Shown: in pieces, positions 16,932 to 27,095 of the stretch | Position numbering within the stretch: the first letter of the stretch is position 1 | Layout: each line of letters starts with the position of its first letter | Source: Mesorhizobium sp. | GTDB taxonomy: Bacteria > Pseudomonadota > Alphaproteobacteria > Rhizobiales > Rhizobiaceae | Direction of reading: 5' to 3' | Assembly: GCA_004020315.1 (NCBI GenBank) | Contig: SAQG01000019.1 | Span: 45,611 to 109,610 of the forward strand | DNA: 64,000 nucleotides | Notes under the pieces: model-generated | The model's input: only the letters and a program-made list of their open reading frames with translations | Told to the model about the DNA's origin: nothing | Databases searched by the model: none | Position numbers and translations under genes: made by a program

Positions 16932-18716
16932 TCATTGAACGAGCACGGAGCGCCCGCAAGTCGCGCCAATGACCCGGACATCGGCCTCGCCGACGCGCAC
17001 GCCCAGTGCCGCAAGCACGTTGTAAACCAACTCGTCGACAGGCGCCGCCACGCCGTTCAGCAGCGTCACCACCGCCGGCTTCACCGCTCCAAGCAGGGCG
17101 GTTACATCAAGCCCGAGACCCAGTGCACTGACCGAAAGCGACAGATTGTTGACAAGCGACGTGGTGAGAGATTGCGCCAGATTTTTCGTGGAAGCGGTCT
17201 TTATCGTCTTGTTTGCGATGTCGGTGCTGTTGAAGGTCAATATTGTCGGATCGGTGTTGGCGATCTCAACGGCCGCAGAACCGTTCACGCCGATCAGGTT
17301 GAGAGTGAGAAACAAAAGCTTCACGCTGACCTGCGCCATTTCGGCAGGTTGAAATGACTGTGGGTTGCTGAAATCGGCGAAGGCGGAAGGGCTGTTGTCG
17401 GCATCGCTGGCGCCAAGGTGCAGCGAGGCAAGGCCCGGACGTGCGGCAATGGTAACCTTCAAACTGTCGGGGTGCCCCGTTGGACAGCTGATGTCGGTCA
17501 GCTTGGCTTCGGCAGAGGCCACCTCGACATGAAGCGGCAGTTTGACGGACAGGAGGCTGATGCCGCCACCGAGATTCGCATTGCCGCCGCCGACGGACGC
17601 CACCAGCTTTATCCGCGTCTGCGCCGTACGCACCACGGCGCCCTTCTCGCCGATTGTCAGCCACGGCGAGAATTGCGCAGGTTCACCGATGGCAATGGCA
17701 AGCGTGGTGGAGAGAAGCCCCGGAATAGTGGCTCCGAGATTGAGCTCGACCTGCTTCGAGCCGTTGGCCAGTGCAGCGGCGGTGGTCAGCATGCCCATGG
17801 CGCTAGCGTCGACCGAGAAACCAGCCGACTTTTGCCCGAGGCCCAGCTGGCCCATTGATCCAAGGTCGACAAGATGATTGAGCGGTACCTTAACTGTGTT
17901 GGTTGTCCTTGACGCGATTGTCTGCAAAGCAAGCTTGCTGGTGCTGCCAACGGGTGAAACATTAGCCATGGCGGTCGCTATCTGGCCCACCGTCGCTTTG
18001 GAAGCCAGCACCTCCGAATAGCTGACGCCCGTCAGTTGCGTCTCAACGGCAAGGGCATCGATGAATGAAAGAAGGTTGACGTCGGCAGCGATCAGAGCGT
18101 TGTAGTCCATGACGCTGAGCGCGATGTTGCCGCCCAGGAACTTGCTGAGAAGAGCGTTGAGGATGCCGCCATTGACGCTGAGAAGCCTGGATCCGACCGA
18201 GAACATTGCCTGCGGCGCCACGCTGGCAATGGCTTCGGTGCCGATGACCGGAGTCGGGATAAGCGAACTTGCGAAATAGCGGGCAGGAATCTTTTTCAGC
18301 GTGACACGGACGGCATTGTAGGGCGTCTTGCCGGACTCGAAGCGCTTGTCGACGCCGAGCGACGACGCTGGTGAATATCGGCCGGCAGTGACCGAAACGA
18401 TGGTTTTTCCGAGGGTCGGGGCGATCGTTTGTCCCGCCTTTTGAACAACGATACCCGGCATACCGTTGTCGCCGAGCGTGGTCACCACCGCGGCCTCAAT
18501 GTTATTGATGTTGGAGGCGGCGGTTATTGCCGCCAGGTCGGTCATTGCCTGGGCTTCCCGGCGCTCCGTGTAGATCGAGCCTTCGTCGATGGCGAAGGCA
18601 GCCAGCGCCAGCACGACCGGTGCGCACAGCGCCGTCATCACGGCGAAGTTGGCCTTCACGTCGCCAAGCATCGAGCGGGCGACCCGGCCGATCCTCCCAA
18701 GCAGAGGTTCCGACAT
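16932..18716 (-). CDS. TadG-like pilus assembly / Flp-associated protein
   Basis: 594 residues. A cytoplasmic start of about 20 residues is followed by one hydrophobic helix (FAVMTALCAPVVLALAAFAI, about 24-43) and the TadG hallmark DEGSIYTERREAQAMTDLAA, where the Glu-Tyr region follows the membrane helix as in TadE/TadG minor pseudopilins. The rest is a long exported region rich in Ser, Thr, Asn and Ala with no enzyme motif that I recognise. The C-terminal cysteine in ATCGRSVLVQ could pair with the one in DISCPTG. Its ATG abuts the stop of the upstream tadE-like gene (TGAATG), so the two are translationally coupled. No other tad genes (ATPase, secretin, pilin) are within the window. It is convergent with the glycogen cluster and 16 bp from it. 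Confidence 0.75.
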   Translation of the reverse strand: MSEPLLGRIGRVARSMLGDVKANFAVMTALCAPVVLALAAFAIDEGSIYTERREAQAMTDLAAITAASNINNIEAAVVTTLGDNGMPGIVVQKAGQTIAPTLGKTIVSVTAGRYSPASSLGVDKRFESGKTPYNAVRVTLKKIPARYFASSLIPTPVIGTEAIASVAPQAMFSVGSRLLSVNGGILNALLSKFLGGNIALSVMDYNALIAADVNLLSFIDALAVETQLTGVSYSEVLASKATVGQIATAMANVSPVGSTSKLALQTIASRTTNTVKVPLNHLVDLGSMGQLGLGQKSAGFSVDASAMGMLTTAAALANGSKQVELNLGATIPGLLSTTLAIAIGEPAQFSPWLTIGEKGAVVRTAQTRIKLVASVGGGNANLGGGISLLSVKLPLHVEVASAEAKLTDISCPTGHPDSLKVTIAARPGLASLHLGASDADNSPSAFADFSNPQSFQPAEMAQVSVKLLFLTLNLIGVNGSAAVEIANTDPTILTFNSTDIANKTIKTASTKNLAQSLTTSLVNNLSLSVSALGLGLDVTALLGAVKPAVVTLLNGVAAPVDELVYNVLAALGVRVGEADVRVIGATCGRSVLVQ

Positions 18717-19196
18717 TCAGATGCCCCCAACCCGGATTGTCGACTGGCGTGAGATCGTGGTTCCAGGCATGGGCAGCGCCGGGAATAAATTCCAGACCGG
18801 CAAGTTACGGGCATCGTATTGGATGGACACGACGAACTGGCTTCCGTCGGCCGTGCTGTCCTTGGCCTGATAGGTCAGCTTGTCGGACTCGACGAAGGGA
18901 TATCCGCCGGCATTGTTGTTGACGAAATTCGTCACCAGTGCCTGGCGCTCGCCTTCGTTCAGCCCGGCAATCGCCGTGCGTGCGGCGTCCGCTGCGATTT
19001 GCTGCACCGAGTGGCTCGCACCAAAATAGATCCCATATGCAACCATTCCGAGCAAGAGTAAGATAAAAATCGGCGAAAGCATCGCGAATTCGATCGCGGA
19101 AGTTCCAGACTGCTCTCTAAACTGGCACAATTTTAGTTTTAACTGCCGCGTTTTATGCCGCTTTGTAGAGATTGTCTTGGTTTCTTCGCTGTTCAT
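18717..19196 (-). CDS. TadE-like minor pseudopilin
   Basis: 159 residues from the ATG at 19196, chosen because AAGGA lies 6-7 bp upstream; in-frame GTG 19229 and ATG 19217 lack a good ribosome site. The TadE signature is clear: a basic N-terminus, then SGTSAIEFAMLSPIFILLLLG (here split by the predicted processing site) with the conserved Glu following SAI, and a downstream amphipathic helix with AADAARTAIAG. Such proteins are thought to be inserted in the inner membrane and incorporated in Flp/Tad pilus assembly. It precedes and is coupled to the TadG-like gene. Confidence 0.8.
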   Translation of the reverse strand: MNSEETKTISTKRHKTRQLKLKLCQFREQSGTSAIEFAMLSPIFILLLLGMVAYGIYFGASHSVQQIAADAARTAIAGLNEGERQALVTNFVNNNAGGYPFVESDKLTYQAKDSTADGSQFVVSIQYDARNLPVWNLFPALPMPGTTISRQSTIRVGGI

Positions 19197-19565
19197 GTCC
19201 TTCGCCCATTGAGACATACCGAAGCTCACGAAAAATATAACCCATGGTTGTTTAAAGACGCATTAAGACATTTCGGCAAAGTGGAATCGACGACAAGTTT
19301 CTTGCCGGAAACGAAGGCTTGAAGAGGGGAAACGGAGCAAGCCCATGGTTTCGACTGCTGTTCTGCCGGCCCCGAAGGGCTGTCGGTGCGCCTTACTTAG
19401 GGTGACCTCACGAGTCTGTTGAAATAAAAAATCACCACGTTACTGTTTGGCCACCAGCTGCCGGAAAGGGAACCGGCGGCGCGCTCAAAGAGGCCAGCTA
19501 ATCGGTTTCGGGGCGTCAACACTCAAGAGGCGCAGCTGAACCGCCGCCTCGACAGGGAGAACTTC
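19197..19565. other. Intergenic region between tadE-like gene and oppA
   Basis: This divergent spacer of about 370 bp must hold both promoters. I see no convincing ORF, no strong hairpin and no operator-like inverted repeat. A short AT-rich run (TTGAAATAAAAAATC near 19418) could be part of the oppA promoter. Confidence 0.5.
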
Positions 19566-21158
19566 ATGCTGAAAAACATGCTGAAGGCGACGGTGTTCGC
19601 CACAACCATGGCTTTGGCCGCCGGCACCTTCTACACGCCGGCCTTCGCCGAGGTCGTCTATAACCGCGGCACCGCTGCCGAATCGGAGTCGCTCGACCCG
19701 CACAAGACCTCCACGATATACGAAGCCGCTGTGTTGCGTGACCTGTTCCAGGGGCTGGTCATGCAAGACGCAAAGGCGAACGTCATTCCGGGCGCCGCTG
19801 AAAGCTGGACAGTATCGGATGACGGCACCGTCTACACTTTCAAGCTGCGCAAGGACGGTGTCTGGTCGGATGGTGCTCCGGTGACGGCAGATGACTTCGT
19901 CTACGCATTCCATCGGCTGGAAGATCCCGCCACCGGTGCCGAATACGCGTCGATGCTCTATCCCGTGAAGAACGCCGAGGAGGTGAACACCAAGAAGGCG
20001 AAGCCCGAGGAGATGGGCGTCAAGGCGATTGACGCAAATACTCTGGAAGTGACGCTGAAGGCGCCTACGCCCTATTTCCTTGAAATGCTAACCCACCAGG
20101 CGACCTATCCGGTCAGTAAGGCTTCCATCGATAAGCTCGGCGCCGATTGGATCAAACCGGGTAACCTGGTCTCCAACGGCGCCTATACGCTGGTGGAGTG
20201 GGTCCCCAACGACCATATCAAATTGGTCAAGAACCCGAAGTTCTGGGACGCTGCGTCCGTCAAGATCGATACCGTCAACTACATCCCGACCGAAGATCGC
20301 TCGTCAGCGATAAAGCGCTTTGAGGCCGGCGAACTTGATAGCTATGACGACCTCCCGACTGAACAGCTCGCCGACCTCAAGGCCAAGTTTGGCGATCAGA
20401 TTCGCATCGGGCCATATCTCGGCACGTTCTATTTCGCGATCAATACCGACAAGGCGCCGTGGGATAATGTCGAACTGCGCAACGCCATCTCCATGGCGAT
20501 CGACCGCGAGTTCATTGCCGAAAAGGTCTGGCAGAACGCGATGCTGCCCGGTTATTCGATGGTGCCTCCAGGCATTGAGGGCTACACGCCGTCAGTGGCG
20601 AAGTTCGCCGACATGTCGCAGATCGATCGTGAGGACGAGGCCAAGAAGGTACTCGAGAAGCTTGGCTATACGCCCGAGAATCCGCTGAAGATGGAAATCC
20701 GCTACAACACTTCGGAAAACAACAAGAACACCGCAGTGGCCATCCAGGAGCAGTTGAAGCCGCTTGGCATCGAAATCACGCTGCTCAATACCGACACCAA
20801 GACCCACTACTCCTTCCTTGAGCAGAAGGGCGACTATGACTTGGCACGTGCCGGCTGGATTGCCGATTACAAGGATCCGGAAACCTTCCTCGGCATCTCC
20901 CGCAAGGCCAGTGGCAACAACTATTCGGACTACATCAGCCCGAAATTCGAAGAGGCCATGGACAAGGCGGCGGCCGCCGGCGGCAAGCCCGAAGAGCGAA
21001 TGAAGCGCCTCGCCGAGGCCGAGCGCATCCTTATCGACGAGGTCGGCAACATCCCGATTCTCTACTATAGCTACAAGGATATCGTTTCCCCGAAGCTCCA
21101 TGGCTTCGAGGACAACGTCATGGATGTGCACCCGTCCCGCTTCATCTCCAAGGACTGA
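19566..21158 (+). CDS. oppA: Oligopeptide ABC transporter, periplasmic binding protein (OppA type)
   Basis: 530 residues of the SBP_bac_5 family. A signal peptide covers about residues 1-28 (ATVFATTMALAAGTF, cleavage after AFA). The mature protein begins EVVYNRGTAAESESLDPHKTS, the standard start of this family. Further family blocks are RKDGVWSDGAPVTADDFVYAF, VSNGAYTLVEW and DLARAGWIADYKDPETFL. It most resembles OppA/MppA, which bind oligopeptides; the actual ligand is not provable here. GGGAGAAC precedes the ATG. A hairpin-bearing gap of 162 bp separates it from oppB, as is usual where the binding protein is made in excess of the permeases. Confidence 0.9.
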   Translation: MLKNMLKATVFATTMALAAGTFYTPAFAEVVYNRGTAAESESLDPHKTSTIYEAAVLRDLFQGLVMQDAKANVIPGAAESWTVSDDGTVYTFKLRKDGVWSDGAPVTADDFVYAFHRLEDPATGAEYASMLYPVKNAEEVNTKKAKPEEMGVKAIDANTLEVTLKAPTPYFLEMLTHQATYPVSKASIDKLGADWIKPGNLVSNGAYTLVEWVPNDHIKLVKNPKFWDAASVKIDTVNYIPTEDRSSAIKRFEAGELDSYDDLPTEQLADLKAKFGDQIRIGPYLGTFYFAINTDKAPWDNVELRNAISMAIDREFIAEKVWQNAMLPGYSMVPPGIEGYTPSVAKFADMSQIDREDEAKKVLEKLGYTPENPLKMEIRYNTSENNKNTAVAIQEQLKPLGIEITLLNTDTKTHYSFLEQKGDYDLARAGWIADYKDPETFLGISRKASGNNYSDYISPKFEEAMDKAAAAGGKPEERMKRLAEAERILIDEVGNIPILYYSYKDIVSPKLHGFEDNVMDVHPSRFISKD

Positions 21159-21184
21159 TCTCCTTGGCCGGGCTCCCGCTCCTT

Positions 21185-21226
21185 CACAGCGCCGCGCGTC
21201 CTTCGGGACGCGCAAAGGACGCTGTG
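21185..21226 (+). promoter_or_regulatory. Stem-loop between oppA and oppB
   Basis: GCGCGTCC (21194-21201), loop TTCG, GGACGCGC (21206-21213): a perfect 8-bp stem with a stable tetraloop. It is enclosed by CACAGCG (21185-21191) and CGCTGTG (21220-21226). There is no U-run. It probably stabilises the oppA 3' end or attenuates read-through into oppB. Confidence 0.65.
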
Positions 21227-21320
21227 ACGCTTTGATCTACGCCTGATCCCTTTCCGAACTTCGGTTCGGGGTCATGCGTTAGGGGCGGCGGTCCCGGTTT
21301 GCAAGCAAAGCGGGGAACCG

Positions 21321-22244
21321 ATGCTGCGTTATGTCTTCCGGCGGCTCCTGACCGCCATTCCGACGCTGTTCGTCATCGTGACCATGGCGTTCTTCCTGAT
21401 ACGCGTCGCGCCTGGCGGTCCGTTCAATCAGGAGCGGGGCCTGAGCCCCGAGATCAAGGCCAATCTTGAAGCGCAGTTCGGTCTCAACGACCCGCTCTGG
21501 CTGCAATATGTCCACTATCTCGGCAATCTGCTGCGCGGCAATTTCGGTCCGAGCTACAACATGCCGGATTTCACCGTCACCGAATTGTTTGCCAGGGGCC
21601 TGCCCGTTTCAATCCAGATCGGCGCCGCGGCCCTGATCCTGGCACTGCTGCTCGGCGGCCTCCTCGGCACCATTGCCGCGCTCAACCAAAACAAGCTTGC
21701 CGACTATTCAGTCATTGCCCTGGCGGCCGCCGGCAGCACCATCCCGACCTTCGTCATCGCGCCGGTGATCCAGCTTTTGTTCGGTCTGACCTGGAAGCTG
21801 CTGCCGATCGGCGGCTGGGGTGATGGCGCCTTGCTCAACAAGGTCGGGCCGGTGCTTACCCTCGCCTTGCCGCAGATCGCCATCGTCGCCCGCCTGATGC
21901 GCGGCTCGATGATCGAATCGTTGCGCTCGCATCACATCCGCACCGCACGCGCGCTCGGCCTGTCTGACTGGTCGGTGATCGTCAAGCATGCGCTGCGCGG
22001 CGCCATATTGCCGATCGTCTCCTTCACCGGCCCGGCCGCGGCGGCACTTCTCACCGGCTCGATCATCGTCGAGACGATCTTTTCTATTCCCGGCATCGGC
22101 CGATATTTCGTCGAGGCCGCCCTCAACCGCGACTACACGCTTGTCATGGGCACCGTGGTGGTTATCGCGCTGTTCACCATCGTCTTCAACCTGATCGTCG
22201 ACGTCATGTACGCCTTTGTCGACCCGAGGGTGCGCTATGACTGA
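21321..22244 (+). CDS. oppB: Oligopeptide ABC transporter permease OppB
   Basis: 307 residues with six predicted membrane helices, starting MLRYVFRRLLTAIPTLFVIV. That is the classic OppB/DppB N-terminus, with a first helix followed by a periplasmic loop containing APGGPFNQERGLSPE. The cytoplasmic EAA loop is HIRTARALGLSDWSVIVKHAL, which contacts the ATPase; the C-terminus has ETIFSIPGIGRYFVEA. It overlaps oppC by 8 bases. With OppC it makes the membrane channel. Confidence 0.93.
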   Translation: MLRYVFRRLLTAIPTLFVIVTMAFFLIRVAPGGPFNQERGLSPEIKANLEAQFGLNDPLWLQYVHYLGNLLRGNFGPSYNMPDFTVTELFARGLPVSIQIGAAALILALLLGGLLGTIAALNQNKLADYSVIALAAAGSTIPTFVIAPVIQLLFGLTWKLLPIGGWGDGALLNKVGPVLTLALPQIAIVARLMRGSMIESLRSHHIRTARALGLSDWSVIVKHALRGAILPIVSFTGPAAAALLTGSIIVETIFSIPGIGRYFVEAALNRDYTLVMGTVVVIALFTIVFNLIVDVMYAFVDPRVRYD

Positions 22245-23358
22245 TATCACAGCCACCGCTCCGGCCGTCATCGGCCGTTCCCTGTGGGGCGATGCCTGGG
22301 CACGGCTCAAGGCCAACCGCGCCGCCATGTTCAGCCTGTATTATCTTGCCTTCATCGCCCTCCTCAGCGTGTTCGGACCCTCTTTGGTGCCGCATAGATA
22401 CACCACCATCTACGCCGATTATGTGCGTACACCGCCGAGCTTCGCCGCCTATCCGAAGGCCGACATGATCGAAACCGCGCTCAATGAGGCAATCAAGCGC
22501 ATGCGTGTCGACATCAAGGAATGGCGGCAGGAAGGCAATCGCATCTTCGTCACCGTCACATCGCCCAAGCCGATCGACGACCGCAATGTCCGATATCTCG
22601 ACCGTTCCGATGCCTTCGACAACACGAAGATGGAAAGCAAATCGCCTGACGGCCTTGAAGCGGTGATGAGCGCTTCGATCAGGCAACACTATTTCCTGTT
22701 CGGCACTGACAATACCGGCCGCGATCTCCTGTCGCGGACGCTGATGGCCGGGCGCATCTCGCTGGCCATCGGCCTGCTCGCCGGGGTCGTCGCGGGCGTC
22801 ATCGGTGTACTCTACGGCGCTACGGCCGGCCTTGCCGGCGGCAAGATCGACGAGGTGATGATGCGCATTGTCGATGTGCTTTATTCGCTGCCGTTCATCT
22901 TCTTCGTCATCATGCTGGTGGTGTTCTTCGGCCGGAACTTCGTGCTGATGTTCCTGGCGGTCGGTGCCGTGCTGTGGCTCGACATGGCGCGCATCGTGCG
23001 CGGTCAGGCGCTGTCGATCCGGCGGCAGGAATATGTCCAGGCGGCGGAGGCCATGGGTGTCGGCCAACGCGGCATCCTGATCCGCCACGTCATTCCCAAC
23101 CTGCTTGGCCCGGTGGTCATCTACATGACGCTGTTGGTGCCACATGTCATCATCCTGGAGAGTTTCCTGTCCTTCCTCGGCCTCGGCGTGCAGGAGCCGA
23201 TGACAAGCTGGGGCGTACTGATCTCGACCGGCGCCAAGAACATCGGCACCGCCAACTGGCTGCTTTTGTTCCCTGCCTTCTTCCTCGTCTCGACGCTGTT
23301 CGCGCTGAATTTCGTCGGCGACGGCCTGCGCGATGCGCTCGACCCCAGGGATCGTTGA
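22237..23358 (+). CDS. oppC: Oligopeptide ABC transporter permease OppC
   Basis: 373 residues from the ATG at 22237, which overlaps the oppB stop. An N-terminal helix (AMFSLYYLAFIALLSVFGPSL) is followed by an unusually long periplasmic segment of about 120 residues (to GTDNTGRDLLSRTL), typical of the OppC subgroup of alphaproteobacteria. Then come five helices and the EAA loop YVQAAEAMGVGQRGILIRHV. ESFLSFLGLGVQEP is the C-terminal family signature. It sits one base before the ATPase gene. Confidence 0.92.
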   Translation: MTDITATAPAVIGRSLWGDAWARLKANRAAMFSLYYLAFIALLSVFGPSLVPHRYTTIYADYVRTPPSFAAYPKADMIETALNEAIKRMRVDIKEWRQEGNRIFVTVTSPKPIDDRNVRYLDRSDAFDNTKMESKSPDGLEAVMSASIRQHYFLFGTDNTGRDLLSRTLMAGRISLAIGLLAGVVAGVIGVLYGATAGLAGGKIDEVMMRIVDVLYSLPFIFFVIMLVVFFGRNFVLMFLAVGAVLWLDMARIVRGQALSIRRQEYVQAAEAMGVGQRGILIRHVIPNLLGPVVIYMTLLVPHVIILESFLSFLGLGVQEPMTSWGVLISTGAKNIGTANWLLLFPAFFLVSTLFALNFVGDGLRDALDPRDR

Positions 23359-23359
23359 G

Positions 23360-24979
<1,620 letters not shown>

Positions 24980-25115
24980 CGCGATCAGTCGGGCCTGCAG
25001 CGGATGGTGGTCATTTCCAGCACCACTGGCGCTTCTCGGGAGACAAGCCAAGAGTGCTTTGAACTGGCATTCCGGACGGAGCATCCCCCCTGACTTTGCG
25101 CGACAGTAGTGAGCT
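24980..25115. other. Left junction between chromosome and conjugative island
   Basis: Only 136 bp separate the oppDF stop from the relaxase stop (the two genes are convergent). No tRNA gene, tRNA fragment, IS end or direct repeat matching 39098-39147 is present here. Either the element end was deleted or this is a rearrangement junction. Confidence 0.5.
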
Positions 25116-26855
25116 TTACAGCGCGACACCGCGCTTCCTTCCGAAGTTCCAATCCACACCACCGTCGGAACGCATTACCCCAGACAGATGATTGCCGAAT
25201 CTTTGTTCGAGCGACGGCGACCAGGGCACGAGCCTGAAGCCGAGCCCGTCATCGATCATCACGAAGCGGCCGGAAGCGAGCGAGAAACGCCGCCGGTAGA
25301 CGCCGCTCACATGACCACCATCTGCGGCCGTCGTGAAGGACAGACCGGTTTCGGCGGCGAGCTGCGTGCCGAGCGTGTCAATCTCACCATCGCGAAGCGT
25401 GTCGATCAAGTCGCGCGCAAGGGTGACGCGCTGCCTCTCACGCGAGGCCAGACCCTGCTCGACAAGGTGATTGGCACGATCTTTCAGCGCCTGTCTTACG
25501 TCTCCGCCAAAGCCGCCATAGCCGAGCTCGGCCGGCTCTTGCTCGATGAGCTGTCGGTCGAGCCAGGTCGCTCCGGAAGCATGGATCTGTTCTTCGATCG
25601 AAAGGTCGGAGTGGACGGCGAGCGCCACAGGTCCCTTTGTATCTTCGTGACGGCGCAACTCCACGATCGACCCCGGCGTGGAGTCTGCAGTTGCATCGAG
25701 ATCATCAAAACGGATGTGATGGGCTCGTCCGTCGATGCCGTCGACAATGGCATAGGCCGAACCGCGCAATTCGTCATCCAGGCCACGTTCGAGCAGCCGC
25801 CCGACGACTGGCGTTTCGATCTGTTCGGCCGCGAGGACATAGTCGGATGTTCCCCTGTCGATGCCATGCCGGGCGAGACTGCGGTGGACGCGCTTGATGA
25901 TATCGCCTCTTTCGCCGAGCGAGCGCAGGGTCGCCTCGGCATCTTCGGCCATCATCCACTGGCCGGGACGGATCTCGTTGGCGAGGCCCAGACTCTCGAG
26001 CCGACGCAGCCGCCCAACCTTTATTGTCAGGAACTCGTCGGGCGGGCTCTCCGGGTGCGGCGCCAGATCGATGATGCCATCACGATCCGTGTCGCGGGCA
26101 AGCTGGCGGTCGAGCTGTGTCCAGCGCTCAGTCTCGACCTGCTGCTCGATCGCCCGGCGGATTTCATGGTCGGTCCGAGGCCCCAGGGTCTGGGTAAGGA
26201 TGCCGCCTGCGCGGTCGCGCATGCCCTGGCGGATATAGTCGCGCGAGATGACGAGATTCTCGCCATCGTCGGCGACACCGCGAACGAGGACATGAACGTG
26301 CGGATGTTGGGTGTTCCAGTGGTCGACGCCGACCCAGTCGAGTTTTGTGCCGAGATCGCGCTGCACGTCGCCCATAAGGTTGCGGGCGAAACTCTTGAGG
26401 TCGCCGAGCTCAGTGGCGTCGTCAGGTGAGACGATGAAACGAAAATGATGCCGGTCGTCCTTGCATCGATCGCAGAAGGCATCATGATCAGTCTCGTCAG
26501 TATCAGGACCAAACATCTTCGCTGGGTTGCCGTCGCGCGTCACACCCTCGCGGCGGAGGTATTTGAGATGAGCGGCGAGCGGCCCCGAGCTCCTGAACTG
26601 CCGGACGACACGCGCTTTGACGATGACGCCGCGCGAGTGCCTGGTGATGAGGCGATTGGCTCCGATGCTCGCCGTCCGGCCACGTCCAAAAGTCGAGTGG
26701 CGCAACGAGACCAGATGGCCTTTGCGTGAAACGGTCCCGCCGGCACGCTGTGCTGCCGCGAGCGCCTGAAAGGTGAACGGTCGTGCGCGCTGGCTGGCGC
26801 GTGAGCGGATGCGGCCAGGGCGGACACGGAAGTCTTCATCCCGGTTCACGGCCAT
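25116..26855 (-). CDS. Conjugative relaxase, VirD2/RlxS-like (DUF3363)
   Basis: 579 residues from the ATG at 26855, which has GGGGAA just upstream. It nicks the transfer origin and leads single-stranded DNA into the recipient. The N-terminus is basic. VVRQFRSSGPLAAHLKYLRREGV (read in parts) includes the candidate catalytic tyrosine. The metal-binding three-histidine motif QHPHVHVLVRG lies at about residues 185-191. The C-terminal half (RFDDLDAT to the end) matches the DUF3363 region of alphaproteobacterial ICE relaxases. It is the last gene of the minus-strand arm. In many Tn4371-like and rhizobial elements the next gene would be traG; here oppDF is reached instead. Gene length and motifs suggest it is functional. 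Confidence 0.9.
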   Translation of the reverse strand: MAVNRDEDFRVRPGRIRSRASQRARPFTFQALAAAQRAGGTVSRKGHLVSLRHSTFGRGRTASIGANRLITRHSRGVIVKARVVRQFRSSGPLAAHLKYLRREGVTRDGNPAKMFGPDTDETDHDAFCDRCKDDRHHFRFIVSPDDATELGDLKSFARNLMGDVQRDLGTKLDWVGVDHWNTQHPHVHVLVRGVADDGENLVISRDYIRQGMRDRAGGILTQTLGPRTDHEIRRAIEQQVETERWTQLDRQLARDTDRDGIIDLAPHPESPPDEFLTIKVGRLRRLESLGLANEIRPGQWMMAEDAEATLRSLGERGDIIKRVHRSLARHGIDRGTSDYVLAAEQIETPVVGRLLERGLDDELRGSAYAIVDGIDGRAHHIRFDDLDATADSTPGSIVELRRHEDTKGPVALAVHSDLSIEEQIHASGATWLDRQLIEQEPAELGYGGFGGDVRQALKDRANHLVEQGLASRERQRVTLARDLIDTLRDGEIDTLGTQLAAETGLSFTTAADGGHVSGVYRRRFSLASGRFVMIDDGLGFRLVPWSPSLEQRFGNHLSGVMRSDGGVDWNFGRKRGVAL

Positions 26856-27095
26856 TTCCCCGCGAGGTGCAGCTTCCATCGGAAAAATGCAGAACGTGGC
26901 GATAGCGCGCATCGCGCAAAATCCTCGCACATCGCGAAATGGCCTTTGAAACCCTTACGCTCTCGCTGTCTGACCGGACCGCACATCGCGGCTCTTTATC
27001 CTGCCGCCAGTCTTCGCCCTCATATGCGGCCACTCCTCCTGTCGCAATTTCTGCGACGAAACAGGTCGGAATGCGATTGACCAGGAATGCGCCGA

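Noticed and set aside
24980..25115. IS element at the left island junction
   Set aside because: No inverted terminal repeat or transposase frame fits in the 136 bp, and no target-site duplication is visible.
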